A stretch of 64,000 nucleotides of DNA from Rana temporaria. Its lineage: Eukaryota; Chordata; Amphibia; Anura; Ranidae. The notes below the pieces were generated by a model. The model was not told where the DNA came from. It saw only the letters and a program-made list of their open reading frames with translations, and ran no database searches. Of the stretch, positions 1 through 11,700 are shown piece after piece. The translations under genes were made by a program, and so were the position numbers. The stretch lies in the NCBI RefSeq assembly GCF_905171775.1, contig NC_053492.1, positions 298,263,865 through 298,327,864 of the forward strand. Reading direction: 5' to 3'. Every line of letters begins with the position of its first letter. Within the stretch, counting starts at the first letter, position 1.

Positions 1-92
1 ATAGCACATGTTGGCACACTGTGTGTGTATCTTCAAATTTTGGCGTATTCATTATTAAAACAGTAAAAATGGTTGTGGGGGCGGGGGGTGTT

Positions 93-1824
93 TCAGTCTT
101 TGACACGGCCCATCATGTCAATAATATTTTTAAAATTAGATTCGATGACCATCATTCTTTGCCGCATATTGTCCATTTCCGTGCTGCATTCCAAAAGGAC
201 ATTTGTTACATTCTGTTCCATGACAACCATCCTTTCACGCATATTGTGCATTTCAGTGCTGCACTCCATTACCTGTTGAATAATTATAGCAGCACTTGCA
301 CGTGAAAATATTGCCACACCATCCTCCTCCCCTAAAAAAGAAAAAAATGTGCATTCAAAAATTTTTGATTTGATGAGGCCTATCTACATATGTATTTTTA
401 AATCAAGCTAGGGTGACACTGACCTGATGGGCTTCTCCTTTCCACCTCTTCAACATCTTCTATCACTCCTCCTTCTTCCACCACCTCCCCATCATCTTCT
501 ATCACTCCTCCTTCTTCCACCACCTCCCCATCATCTTCGACTCCTCCTTCATCCCTCAATCCACCTTCTTTCAATTCGCCAAATTGTTCTTCCGCCACTT
601 GCCCTTCATCTGCTATAAATTCTAAGTCCAAAATTACTTCTTCCTCCTCTCTTCCTTCCTCCTTTCTTCCTTCCTCTTCTCCTTCCACATCCTCTTCTCC
701 TTCCACATCCTCTTCTCCTTCCACATCCTCTTCTCCTTCCACATCCTCTTCTCCTTCCACATCCTCCTCCTCCTCCACATGGCTTGATGGAAGATTGTGG
801 CCTTGTCTGGCCCTCTCTGCCTCCTCCAAATGCTGGCGACTTCTTTCCCCTTAAATAACAACAAAAAAAATGTATACTCATCAGCACACAGATATTGGAG
901 AGCAGAAATCGCACACATTGCTTAGAAGAGGCTTTCATTTATTTACTTTTATCTTTCACCAAACCTACATTTTTGAATGACTTCTATGGCAAGCTCTGAT
1001 CCTGCCCCTTTTTAGCAAAGTGACACACATGGATGTCCCCCCTAAACTGTATTTCTGGGAGACCCTACCAAAACCCAATTTTGATTTGGGGAGACACAGG
1101 TGCTCTGCATTGCAGATGTGAAAACATCGGCTTTATTACCACTGTTTTTAGAATGTATCCTGTTTGCCTTTCCCATTCTCCTAATTCTATTTTTTATAAC
1201 TAGCTTTTACACAATGTTTACAAACAAAGTTTTTGGCCAGTGAGCCATGTCCAGGTGTGTTGTTCCTGGAATAACCGAGCCTTTCTGAGAAACTATGTGA
1301 TGTTACGTGGTTTACTAAGAACACTATTTGTAAATATGTAGGTATTTATGTCATAAACAATAAATGACAACATGTCTTTAAAATTACAAGCAGGCCAAGG
1401 AGGCAGATGGTGAAATATACATGGCAACACATTCTTGCAGACTATCAACCCCCCCCCCAACCCAAAAATATATTTACTTACTTTTACGCAGAATTTTAAG
1501 TATCTTCTTCATCTGATGTGGCTCCCTCAATTTTAAGTCTGACCAGCGTTTCCTCAGCTGTTCCTTGGACCTGGTGATCCCAAACATCCTCTGCATTCTC
1601 CTCGCCACCTTGTCCATAATATGTGCCTTTCGGCGGTTAGGGGTCTTGTATGGCCCTAATTCACCATCATAGTCCTTCCTCCGCATGATGGAAACTAACT
1701 CCACCATTTCCTGGAACCGCATATTAGTGGCTTTGTATCTTCTTTGCCTGGATCGGGACGTCCCTGCCTCTGTCCCTTCACTTGTGGCATGAGAGCATCG
1801 TGCCCGCTCGTGTGACATCGCCAT
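93..1824 (-). CDS. Myb/SANT-like DNA-binding protein, three exons, mobile-element type
   Basis: Three minus-strand exons join in one open frame: 1824..1482, 849..424 and 331..93, total 1008 nt (335 aa plus stop). Donors are GTAAGT and GTCAGT; acceptors are pyrimidine-rich tracts ending in AG; both junctions are phase 1. Exon 1 carries a Myb/SANT-like (trihelix) domain with FQEMVELVSIM, KTPNRRKAHIMDKVARR and RKRWSDLK, as in the DNA-binding partner proteins of PIF/Harbinger transposons and related NAIF1-type proteins. Exon 2 is strongly acidic, with repeated EDVEGE units. Exon 3 is a predicted coiled coil with two similar copies of an ECSTEM-NMR-RM segment. I chose ATG 1824 because it opens MAMSHERA just ahead of the domain; an in-frame ATG also exists at 1929. 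No transposase is visible beside it, so it could be part of an element extending left of the window or a domesticated gene. Confidence 0.6.
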
Positions 1825-1885
1825 CTTTCCTTTCCCACAGAGATTATGGGCGGGGAAAAGAGGAATTGTTACGCCATGGGCGGAG

Positions 1886-2105
1886 ACGAGGGCGGCGTTT
1901 AATACATACGCGGAGTGTAGAGAATGCAAACAACGTGTTTACGTAGGTTACGCGGAGAATCTTCGAGCGCATCCAGAACATACACAGTTAACGCCATATT
2001 TCCTAAACACATTGATTAGGGGCCTAGCAAAGGTGACGAGGGCGGGGTTTAATAAATACGCGGAGTGTTTAAAAGGTGCACGCCGTGATTACGCATCTTA
2101 CGCGG
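1886..2105. promoter_or_regulatory. Shared upstream region with 150-bp-spaced direct repeat
   Basis: Two similar blocks of about 70 bp, 1886-1957 and 2036-2105, share GACGAGGGCGG, GTTTAAT, ATACGCGGAGTG and TACGCGG in the same order and orientation. They lie between the divergent Myb/SANT and MADF genes (the first overlaps the upstream in-frame extension of the former). A shared bidirectional promoter is an inference. From 2110 to 2700 I see no other structure except A/T-rich unique sequence. Confidence 0.4.
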
Positions 2106-2706
2106 TAATTAGGCGAGCGTGAGAAACGAGGAGCGAGAGACAGGAAGGTAAGGAAATTAAAAATGGGATCAGCAGAGGCCTAGAAAATGTAGACCCATGG
2201 GATGGGGGTTTGGGCTGTTGGTTGCACCCTTTTTAAGCTATTCTGTCTATGGGGTACCACAATGTTATTTTGGTGTCCAAATGCTTTTGGACACCTCACA
2301 AAATAGAGATGTGAACAATGCTGTACCTCATTGACAAGTTTTTGAATGGTGTATTCAGATCAGGCAAAGTATTGTTCAAGTGTTGGTTGTACAGAGGTCA
2401 TTAGGAAGTATCTTTTATGTCATCCATTGTCAGGGGCAGGAGATCTACACATGAAAGAGTGCCTAGATGAATACTGTCATTTGTAATCATTGTTTATTTT
2501 TCTATATTAAAAATAGTTACTGCAATGTTAACAATGGCTCTGCATCTAGCAAATCAATGTTTGGTACAACCAATGCGGCCGAGCTGCCAATCATTGTTTA
2601 AACAAGAGAGACTGTGTTTGTAATTAGATATAGGTAATAAATTTGAAGACACATATTATATCAAGGTCAACGCTGATCCTTTTTAATATCTATTTTTCTT
2701 TGGTTT

Positions 2707-4036
2707 ATGTTTTGCGAATCTAGACTCAAAAAGAAATATCAAAATTCACAACGGGAAATGGACCAACTACAAACTAAGGAAGCTATAGAGGCCTTACTAG
2801 AAAAATATCAGGACACGCCCATCCTGTGGAATTCAAAACACTCTTTATATTGTAATAAAGATGTACGAGCGGCAGCACTAGAGGAGCTAGCAAACTATAT
2901 GCAAACATGGGTGCCAGGATGCACTGCCAACATGGTGAAGGATAAACTTGCCAACCTGAGAAGCACATACAGAAGAGCATACAAAGCTAATAAAAGCAAA
3001 AAATCGGGAGCAGCAGCAACACAAGCAAAGGAACCCAAACTGTGGTATTACAAACAGATGGCTTTTTTGCGGGACGAAATGGAGGGCAGGAAAACGATGT
3101 CTAGTCTTGCTTCCAACCTTTCCTCCACGCTACCTTCCAGCGGACATTCCCCAGATGATCACAGCCCTGCAGAGTCGGAGGAAGAGGGCCTGGCTGACAG
3201 AGATGCAGATCTGCCACCCTTCGATGAGGAGGTATAGTAGTTTCCTCTATATTTCTGGCGTAAATAATTATTGGTGGATTAATGATTTGATATTGTCAAA
3301 GAAAAGCCAAGCTGGGAAAAAGCACAAAAAAAGGTGTACAGACAAATAGGTGTCAGGGATGACAACTGCAGGGGTCAGAAGTAGAGTCTATTCAAGTAAT
3401 AATGAACAGAAAATACTAAACGAAAAACAGGAAAATGAGTGTGGTTTTATTTAGCGAAATTGTAAAAAATGTCCTTTTTTTTGCACACAGGAAGAAGAGA
3501 TCAGCCAGGAGGTGGCAGATCCTCACGTGTCTGTCAGCCAGGAGGAGGCCGGGGTCCGTGGCAGCCAGGAGGAGGCCGGGGTCAGTGGCAGCCAGGAGGA
3601 GGCTGGGCCCAGTGGCCTGCAGCAGGTCCCCCCGGCCAGGAGAAGCACCACCAGCCAGTCTTCTCCCCCCCAGGTGAGGCCATCAGGCCGAAGGAGGCAG
3701 TTGAGGCCTGTGGAGGAGGCAAGCCTCCGCATGATACAGGAGGCAAGCGCCATCATGAGGGCCCCCCTCAACCCCACAGAGGCCTTCAGTGCCTCCTTGG
3801 CACACGATTTGAATGAAGGGGAGGAGGACCAGAGAAGACTGGCAAAGGCCCTGATGAACCAGGTCCTTTGGTGGATGCAGAAGGGCCTGCTGACCCCAGA
3901 CACTGGGCTATGTGACCCGGCCCGGCTTGCGGAACACCATCCTCCTGCTGCCACATCGACCCCACCTGCAAGAGCCCGTGTAAGATCCGCTGGAAGGCTG
4001 CCTGGAGGGAAGGCTGGAAAGAGGAGGAAACGTTGA
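2707..4036 (+). CDS. MADF-domain protein, two exons
   Basis: Exon 1 is 2707..3231 and exon 2 is 3491..4036; both are open and join in phase 0. The donor is a weak GTATAG and the acceptor is a T-rich tract ending CACACAG. The frame gives 356 aa from ATG 2707, or 339 aa from ATG 2758 (MDQLQTKEAIE), which begins closer to the domain. Residues after the second ATG form a MADF-type (trihelix/Myb-related) DNA-binding domain: LLEKYQDTPILW, AAALEELANYM, VKDKLANLRSTYRRAY and KLWYYKQMAFL. The following region is acidic and Ser-rich, then has three GSQEEAG repeats and a helical segment (LRMIQEASAIM to LAKALMNQVLWWM), and ends in a basic KRRKR. MADF proteins occur as transposon partners and as host regulators. 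The gene is head-to-head with the Myb/SANT gene, so both probably belong to one element. The C-terminal codons run into an inverted fragment of exon 1. Confidence 0.55.
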
Positions 4037-4222
4037 TTCTCTGCCTTCCATTTCCTTCCACATAAAGGACATATTGTTTGGACTACCACAGTTTGGGTTC
4101 CTTTGTTTCTGTGCTGCTGCTTCATATTTTTGGGTTTGGCTCCTGAGGCTTGGAAGTTTATCCTTCACCATGTTGGAAATGCAAGTTTGCATATAGTTTG
4201 CTATCTATTCTAGTGCTGCCGT
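4000..4222 (-). pseudogene. Inverted decayed copy of MADF exon
   Basis: Read on the minus strand this stretch repeats the core of the MADF exon at 2870-3120: it has ATATGCAAAC, AACATGGTGAAGGATAAACT and AAAGGAACCCAAACTGTGG in the same order, and encodes NMVKDKLPSLRS and EMEGRES. It is shorter than the plus-strand exon (internal deletions) and overlaps the last codons of the MADF gene on the other strand. Confidence 0.7.
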
Positions 4223-4369
4223 TCTGTTTATTTTTTGTGATGACATTTGCCAAAATAAAAGGCTTTTTGCTTTCATTTGAAAACATGTCTATTGTTTGTT
4301 ATACTGTGGGGATTATTAGGCAGCAAACCTTTAATAAATATACAATGGGTCATTTACAAAGGACACACT

Positions 4370-4700
4370 CCTTGGGGGGGGGGGGACATTTGGTGTGCCA
4401 ACATGGTTCAATATTCTCAAATGAAACACAAAAAAATTCAATAATAAAAAAAAAAAAACATGTAAATAAAAATTAAAGAAAATGGTGACATAACTAGAAA
4501 CAACAAAAAAAAATAAAAAGATACACATTCCTTTACAAAAATGACTAAAATAAATTATGGAGGACCACCAACCAAAACACACGTCTGGCCTAGAAAACCT
4601 TATTAAAGGATTACATCACAAGCAAGAAATGTGACATTTCAGTATGGGACAACTCTATTGAAATTGCATCAGCAAGAGAACGGGGTTATTCTAGCAAGAG
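4370..4700. other. A-rich, G-run low-complexity sequence
   Basis: Contains a G run at 4375-4385 and several poly-A tracts. Apparent hydrophobic reading frames here are A/T composition effects. No gene seen. Confidence 0.5.
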
Positions 4701-4789
4701 AAGAATTAATAAAACGAGGCAAGAAACTGTGGTTTAGTGCGCCTTTTTAAGACATTGTTCTCTTGCTAGAATAAAAGGTTTCTAATGAC

Positions 4790-5100
4790 GAATGTGCCAT
4801 ATCCCAAACAAACGCGAGTTTTACCTGAACGAGCGCTCCCGTCTCCTCATTTGGACTGAGCATGCGCGGGGTTTTTGTACGCTGCTTTTGTGTACAGACG
4901 ACCGAACATGTCTGACGGACACGATTCCAGCAGACTGTTTTAAAGCAAGACCAGGAAACAGTTGTTCGTTGGGAAACGGTCTGGCCGACGAATGTTTGCT
5001 GGAATCCTGTCCGTTACTGCCTACACACGATCGAACATGTCCGCTGAAACTGGTCCGCGGACCAGTTTCAGCAGACATGTTTGGTCGTGAGTACGGGGCC
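4790..5100. mobile_element. Truncated GTACGGGGCC-type MITE end
   Basis: The right end reads TGAGTACGGGGCC followed by TCA, matching the GGCCCCGTACAC-type termini seen at 25.03, 46.28, 57.1 and 63.4 kb. An internal palindrome (CTGGTCCGCGGACCAG) lies at 5047-5062. No matching left terminus is recognised. Confidence 0.4.
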
Positions 5101-5550
5101 TCATACACACTGGTTTCTTGTAAACACTGTTTATCCTGACAGGAGAAAATCAGCGTTATAAACTCACATAAGCTGCATTTTTCAGAAGAGTTTAGCAGAG
5201 TTTGGTGTTTGGGAGTTTATTTATTTAATTGGCCAAAATTTCAATTTATTCTGACCATTGAAATAAATACTGAAGTGCTAAGCGTGTCTAGAGTTTATGC
5301 ATGTTTATGAGTGTTTATGAGCGTTTTTCAGCGGTCATTGTTCTGCGTTTTTATGGGTCAGAAGAACTGCTCTTGAATGCAATTTTAGGATGATCAGACA
5401 ACAGTCTATAAACGCCCCTACTGATAAACTTCTAAAAACGTTCATGAGTGCATGGACACATAGGATAACATAGAGGGGAGTTTAAGGGCTGTTAAAAAAA
5501 ATGCCCAAACACACAAAAACGTTTAACAGCAGCAGTGTGCATGAGGCCTA
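5096..5550. mobile_element. MITE with GGCCTCATACACACTG ends
   Basis: The left end GGCCTCATACACACTG and right end CAGTGTGCATGAGGCC are inverted repeats about 455 bp apart. On the minus strand AATAAA motifs lie near 5217-5228 and 5250, downstream of the receptor-like gene, so they could serve as poly(A) signals for its short form; this is inference. Confidence 0.5.
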
Positions 5551-5634
5551 AGCGTCAGATTAGAAGAGGGGTGCATTTTGCCAAATCCACATTTGCAGAA
5601 ACAGAACTTTAAAAACAAGATCTATCCCTTGAGC

Positions 5635-5799
5635 TCAATCATAATAGGCAACCACAAAGGCTTGATGTGTTTTCTTACCTCTTTCTGTTGTAATACATGT
5701 TGTTCCGGACATACTGCTCTCTCTTCCAAATACTGACAATTTGGCAGTTATACAATACTTTGTATGTGAATCTAAATGTTCTTTTTTGTAATAAGGACT
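5635..5799 (-). CDS. Receptor-like copy, exon 5: second FN3 module end, possible terminal exon
   Basis: Positions 5799..5679 encode SPYYKKEHLDSHTKYCITAK and, near the end, GTTCITTER, matching IL20RA exon 5 (EPYYMIENIEPNTKYCVTAE). A good donor GTAAG follows in phase 1, as in IL20RA. Reading through it adds 14 codons (GKKTHQAFVVAYYD) and a stop at 5637..5635. Whether this exon is terminal decides between a soluble and a membrane receptor. Confidence 0.75.
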   Translation of the reverse strand, partial: SPYYKKEHLDSHTKYCITAKLSVFGRESSMSGTTCITTERGKKTHQAFVVAYYD

Positions 5800-8700
5800 C
5801 TAAAACATAGGAAAATGTGTGTGTAAGTATCTTTGAGATCATGTGTTTCATTTCGCTTTGTATAATTATTTCAAACATATTGTATATATAACAGCTTATA
5901 AAATTTCTAACACATTTTGAGCTTTACATAGAGATTTAAAATCTAACACATATAGTAAAGTGCTTTACCATTTATCAGCCCTGCTGCTTTTAAAAGGTAA
6001 CCCTGTGTAAAAGGAAAGAATGATAGTTTGAGTAGAATGTTTAATGGTCCATGGTTATTAGTTATTAGCTGTAATAGCTCCCACTGTCTTCTCTGACTCC
6101 TCTCTGTGCCTCCTGTCAAGATCCTTCATGCGGTCTTGAAGGGATCCTTCCTGCACCCGAGTCCCAGGCCCAAGGTCACCCCCCCAGACTGGGGAGTGGC
6201 CTCGACAGCCTAGCACTCCGTCCTAAGTTCTTCGACCCGACAACAACTCCCAGCTTGACTGACCCTAGGTATATAAGGAGGCCTGCCACTCCAGGTTGGG
6301 GATAGGTTGGGGATAGATCAGGGCTTCTTAGAACACCCCAGGCAGCCCCACTTATTTTCCCCTCCTCTCTTCTAGAATCCTCTAGAAGCCAGAGGGAGGT
6401 AACCGAGAAGTGATGCTATCTGTGAGTCACCAGCCTACTCTCAGCCACTCCAAGCCCAACACAGATCAAAACAAACAGGCCTATCTTCCAACTAGGCCTG
6501 CCTAAATTTACCTGCAATTACCAAAAAAACTCACTTCTAGCACCTACTGTACCTAAGTAGAGGGTGCTACAGTGGCAAGAGGAAAGCCATTGTTGAAAAA
6601 AAGTCATAAGTAGTCCCATTTGCAGTTTGCGAGAGACCATGTGGGGGACACAGCAAACATGTGGAAGAAGGTGCTCTGGACAGATGAGACCAAAATTTTA
6701 CTTTTTGGCCTAAAAGCAAAACGTTATGTGTGGTGAAAAACTAACACTGCACATCACCCAGAACACACCATGAAACATAGTGGTGGCAGCATTATGTTGT
6801 GGGGATGCTTTTCTTCAGCAGGGACAGAGTTGACGGTAAAATGGATGGTGCCAAATACAGGGCAATCTTAGAAGAGAACCTGTTAGAGTCTGCAAAACAC
6901 TTGAGACTGGGGGGGCGCAGTAGATATGTGTTGTATATGTAAAAGTCCCCTGTTGGCTGATGTCACAGAGCCAGTCTAGATTCCTTACCAGCAACTTGCT
7001 CAGCATCTCAGCTCGCTGCTGAGAGCCTGAACCATACCTTCCCACTCTCTTCACAGTCCAGCGCTCCTGTGAGAGCTGAAGGGGCACTGTTCAGAGCGGT
7101 GAATGACAGCGCTCAGAACAAACCAGAGAACTGAGTGATCAGCGATCTTTGATTGCTCAGTTCTCGGTGTAGAGCCAGCGGGGACAGCTGCAGCTATGAT
7201 CCATGCTGCAACCATCTAGGTGAGTATGTAGGTTTGTATTTTTTTTTATATCCCACGCTTCTCTTTCAAAGCATCTGACCCCCTCTGGCCAATATTTTGC
7301 TTCTTATTCTTTCCATATTATGATATTATGGTAAAGTTGGGAGGGTTAACTATTTCCATAAAAAGGTTCTATTCAGCCTTCTCTGCAGGTTTTGCTAATT
7401 TGAATAGAGTGAAAGTCACTGTGTTATGGAATCATATCAATGACCATCTATGACAATTTTAACAAGAAAATAACTAATATAATAAAATTACAGTGCTAGC
7501 TGCAATTTACGTATCCATGAGCTATTCTCACCACAATAACAGCTTTTTGTACTGCTGACTCAAGTTAGAGATCACCATGTTTGCTATTTATTGTATCAGT
7601 CATTTCACAACTTACTTTTGTTTCTTTGATGTGTATGCCATTTAGGTAGATATGATATTTAAACTTAATATGGAAATGATCAGCAATGGGATGAGTTAGA
7701 TTGATTACAATTGAGTTTGCATCGGAAAACAAGTTGATTTTTGGAGGTCCAAGGATAGCTGAGAAAAAAGAGACAGAAAATATATAACATTTAAATACAG
7801 TATTTATTCACGACCAAAGCCAGTGGACCCTTGCTGAATCTTGTCACGCATGCACTTCTTTGTTTTGGTGAATTCTGCAGAACAGGAGGGTAAAATTACT
7901 ATTATTGATCCTTTTTAATACTAGTGTTTTCTGTCAGGTACAGACTTGGGATTGAGTGGATGGATGTGCACACAGCTGTTGTTTAGCCAGTCACACACAT
8001 AGTTACATAGTTATATAGTAGGTGAGGTTGAAAAAAGTCCATCAAGTCCAACCTATGTGTGTGATTATATGTCAGTTTTACCTTGTATATCCCTGTATGT
8101 TGAGTTCATTCAGGTGCTTATCTAATAGTTTCTTGAAACCATCAATGCCCCCCGCTGAGACCACCGCCTGTGGAAGGGAATTCCACATCCTTGCTGCTCT
8201 TACAGTAAAGAACCCTCTACGTCGTTTAAGGTTAAACCTCTCTTCTTCTAATTTTAATGAGTGGCCATGTGTCTTGTTAAACTCCCTTCCACAAAAAAAG
8301 TTGTATCCCTAATGTGGGGTCACCAGTATGGTATTTGTAAATTGAAATCATATCCCCTCTCAAGCGTCTCTTCTCCAGAGAGAATAAGTTCAGTGCTCGC
8401 AACCTTTCCTCATGACTGATATCCTCCAGACCCTTTATTAGCCCTTCTTTGTACTTGCTCCATTTCCAGTACATCCTTCCTGAGGACTCGTGCCCAGAAC
8501 TGGACAGCATACTCTAGGTGCGGCTGGACCAGAGTCTTGTACCACGGGGGAATTAACGTTTTATCTCTGGAGTCCCCTTTTTAATGCATGACAATATTCT
8601 GTTTGCTTTGTTAGCATCAGCTTGGTGAGCCTATCATCTACTAGAACCCCCAGGTCCTTTTCCATCTTAGATTCCCCCAGAGGTTCTTCCCCCCCAGTGT

Positions 8701-11700
8701 AAAGATTGCATATGTATTTTTGCCACCTAAGTGCATTATTTAAAATTTTCTACATTGAACCTCATTTGCCATGTAGTTGCCCACCCCATTAATTTGTTCA
8801 GATCTTTTTGAAAGGTTTCCAAATCCTGCAGAGAAGTTATTGCCCTGCTTAGTTTGGTATCATCCGCAAATACAGAGATTGAACTGTTTACCCCATCCTA
8901 CAGGTCATTTATGAACAAATTAAACAGGATTGGTCCCAGCACAGAACCCTGGGGGACCGCACTACCCATCCCTCACCATTCCGAGTACTCTGCATTTATC
9001 ACTACCCTCTGAACTCGTCCTTGTAGCCAGTGTTCAATCCATGTACTCACCCTTTGGTCCATGCCAATGGAGCTTATTTTGTACAGTAAACATTTATGGG
9101 GAACTGTGTCCAATGCTTTTGAAAAATCCAGATACACCACATTTACAGACCTTCCTTTATCTAGATGGCAACTCACCTCCTCATAGATTGGTTTGGCAAG
9201 AACGATTCTTCATGAATCTATGCTGGTTACTGCTAATGATACCGTTCTCATTACTAAAATCTTGTATATAGCCCCCTTTCATCCCCTCCAAGAGCTTACA
9301 TACTATTGATGTTAGGCTAACTGGTCTGTAATTGCCAGGGATGTATCAGCTGGTACCATTCCAATCAGTAGATCGACAGTAAAAATTAGGAACAATGGTT
9401 TGGCAATTAGGTCTGGCAATTACTTGACTGAGTTACTTAAGTACCCTCGGGTGCAAGCCATCTGGTCCCGGTGATTTATTAATGTTAAGTTTCCCAAGTC
9501 AAATTTTAATTCTGTCCTCTGTTAATCATGGAGGTGCTTCCTGTGATGTGTCATGAGGATAGACACTGCAGTTTTGGGTACTGAAGCCCCCCGATTCCCT
9601 TGTGAAGACTAAGGAGAAGAATAAATTCAATACATTTGCTATCTCCCCATCCTTTGTAACCAGACGTCCTTCCTTATCCTTTATGGGTCCAAAAAAATGT
9701 TTTAACATTACATTCAGCCGAGTTGTCATAATGACAATCGTCTTTTTTTATTTTTATTTTTATTTTATCCCCGTACATACCGTATTTTCACCGCCGCTTC
9801 CGGGTATGTCTTCTGTGGGACTGGGTGTTCCTAATTGATTGACAGGAGGCTTCCGACCGTCGCATCACGAGTTGCCGAAAGAAGCCGGACTGCGAGTCAG
9901 CTCTATACAGCGCCTGTGCACCGACGTTCGGCTTCTTTCGGCAACTCGTGACGCGCAGTATGCAACGGTCGGAAGCCTGTCAATCAATTAGGAATGCCCA
10001 GTCCTGCAGAAGACATACCCGGAAGCGGCGGTGAAAATACGGTATGTACGGGGATACAATTTAAAAAAAACAGCCGATTGTCATTGTGACAAAAGAAGAT
10101 TTTCACCGCTCCAGGTGAGCCCTATAGACAATCAGGGACGGTCGGATTACCAAGGTGCTGGCAATGCACGTAGCAGTAGCAATAGGAGGAAGGAGATGGA
10201 CAGCTGCACTCCGAAATAACTTTTCAAAAAAGTTGTCTTTTATTTTCAAGCAGGAACATGCATAATCACCACAACCATAAACCAGGACAGCTGACTAGTT
10301 TCGCACTCTTGCTAGTGCTTAATCATGGCTAGCCATGATTAAGCACTAGCAAGAGTGCGAAAACTAGTCAGCTGTCCTGGTTTATGGTTGTGGTGATTAT
10401 GCATGTTCCTGCTTGAAAATAAAAGACAACTTTTTTGAAAAGTTATTTCGGAGTGCGGCTGTCCATCTCCTTCCTCCTATTGCTACTGTCATTGTGACAA
10501 CTCGGCTGAATGTAATGTTAAAAAACATTTTTTTGGGTGAACCCCCGCTTTAAAGAATTTCTTGGTATTTTTTTATTCCTCTCCTCCGCTATGTCTTTCA
10601 TGTTATATCTTAGACGCTCTAATTGCACCCTTACATTTCTTGTTGCATTCTTTATAAAGTCTGAATGCTGATGATGATCCCTCAACCTTGTATTTTTTGA
10701 AGACCTTCTCCTTTGCTTTTATATGCATTTTTACATTGGAATTTAACCATCCAGGACTTTTGTTCACTCTTAAATGTATTACCTAATGGAATGCATTGGC
10801 TAATGCCCTTATTTAATATGCTCTTAAAGCAAACCCACCTCTCCTGGTGCTTCTACCATCTGACTCATCAAATTGTCCTGCAAGACATTTAGGAACTGGC
10901 AAGCCTTGGATGAATGTGTGGTTCCCTCTGCCCAGTCTATGTCTGGATAATTAATATTAGAGGTTGACCGATATGGGTTTTTCTCTGGCCGATGCCGATG
11001 CTGATATTTAGAAATCGGGGCAGCCGATATATGATGCCGATTTTTGCGGCCGATATATTAGGCCGATTTTTTTTTTTGGCAGATGGCACTGGCTCGTGGC
11101 ACTTACAGCTGGCACTGATTGGCAGGTGGCAATGGCAGGTTGCACTGGATGGCACTAATTGGCACTGGAAGATGGCACTAGCAGATGGCACTGATTGGCA
11201 GGCGGCACTTATTGGCATTGGCAGGTGGCACTAATTGACACTGGCAGGTGGCACTGGATGGCACTAGTTAGCATTGGCAGGTGGCACTGATTGGCAGATG
11301 GCACTGGTTGGCACTGGCAGATGGCACTGATTGGCATGTGGCATTGGCAGGTGGCACTAACAGGTGACACTGGCAAGTGGCACTGGTTGGCACTGATTGG
11401 CAGGTGGCACTAATTGGCACTGGCAGGTGGCACTGGATGGCAATAGTTAGCACTGGCAGATGGCACTGGTTGGCATTGGCAGGTGGCACTGGATGGCAGG
11501 TGGCACTAATTGGCACTAGCAGGTGGCACTGGATGGTGCAAAATAAAATGGTGTCACCCCTCCTCAGTACAGATCCCCTCTCCCTCCAGTATAGCCCCCC
11601 CCCTCGATGCAGACAACCCCCCCCCCCTCGTACAGACACCCCCCCTCCTCAGTACAGACACCCCCCCTCCATAGTACAGACACCAGAGAGTGATGTGTGT

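Noticed and set aside
606..938. Arg/Gly-rich reading frame opposite in frame to the acidic exon
   Set aside because: It is the shadow frame of the EDVEGE repeat in the Myb/SANT gene; only the acidic frame joins both neighbouring exons in phase.
4331..4582. Hydrophobic minus-strand frame that could be the missing transmembrane exon of the second receptor
   Set aside because: Composition is poly-A/T driven, there is no acceptor in phase 1 and no resemblance to the LPVTAIFC...GYATHKYIHG exon.
8930..9271. Plus-strand 113-aa frame
   Set aside because: The reverse strand encodes reverse transcriptase motifs (GVPQGS, FADD, DFSKALDTVPHK); the plus frame is its shadow.
11080..11640. Direct repeats resembling a CRISPR-like array
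   Set aside because: Units are irregular, there are no unique spacers of constant length, and the genome is a vertebrate; it is a minisatellite.
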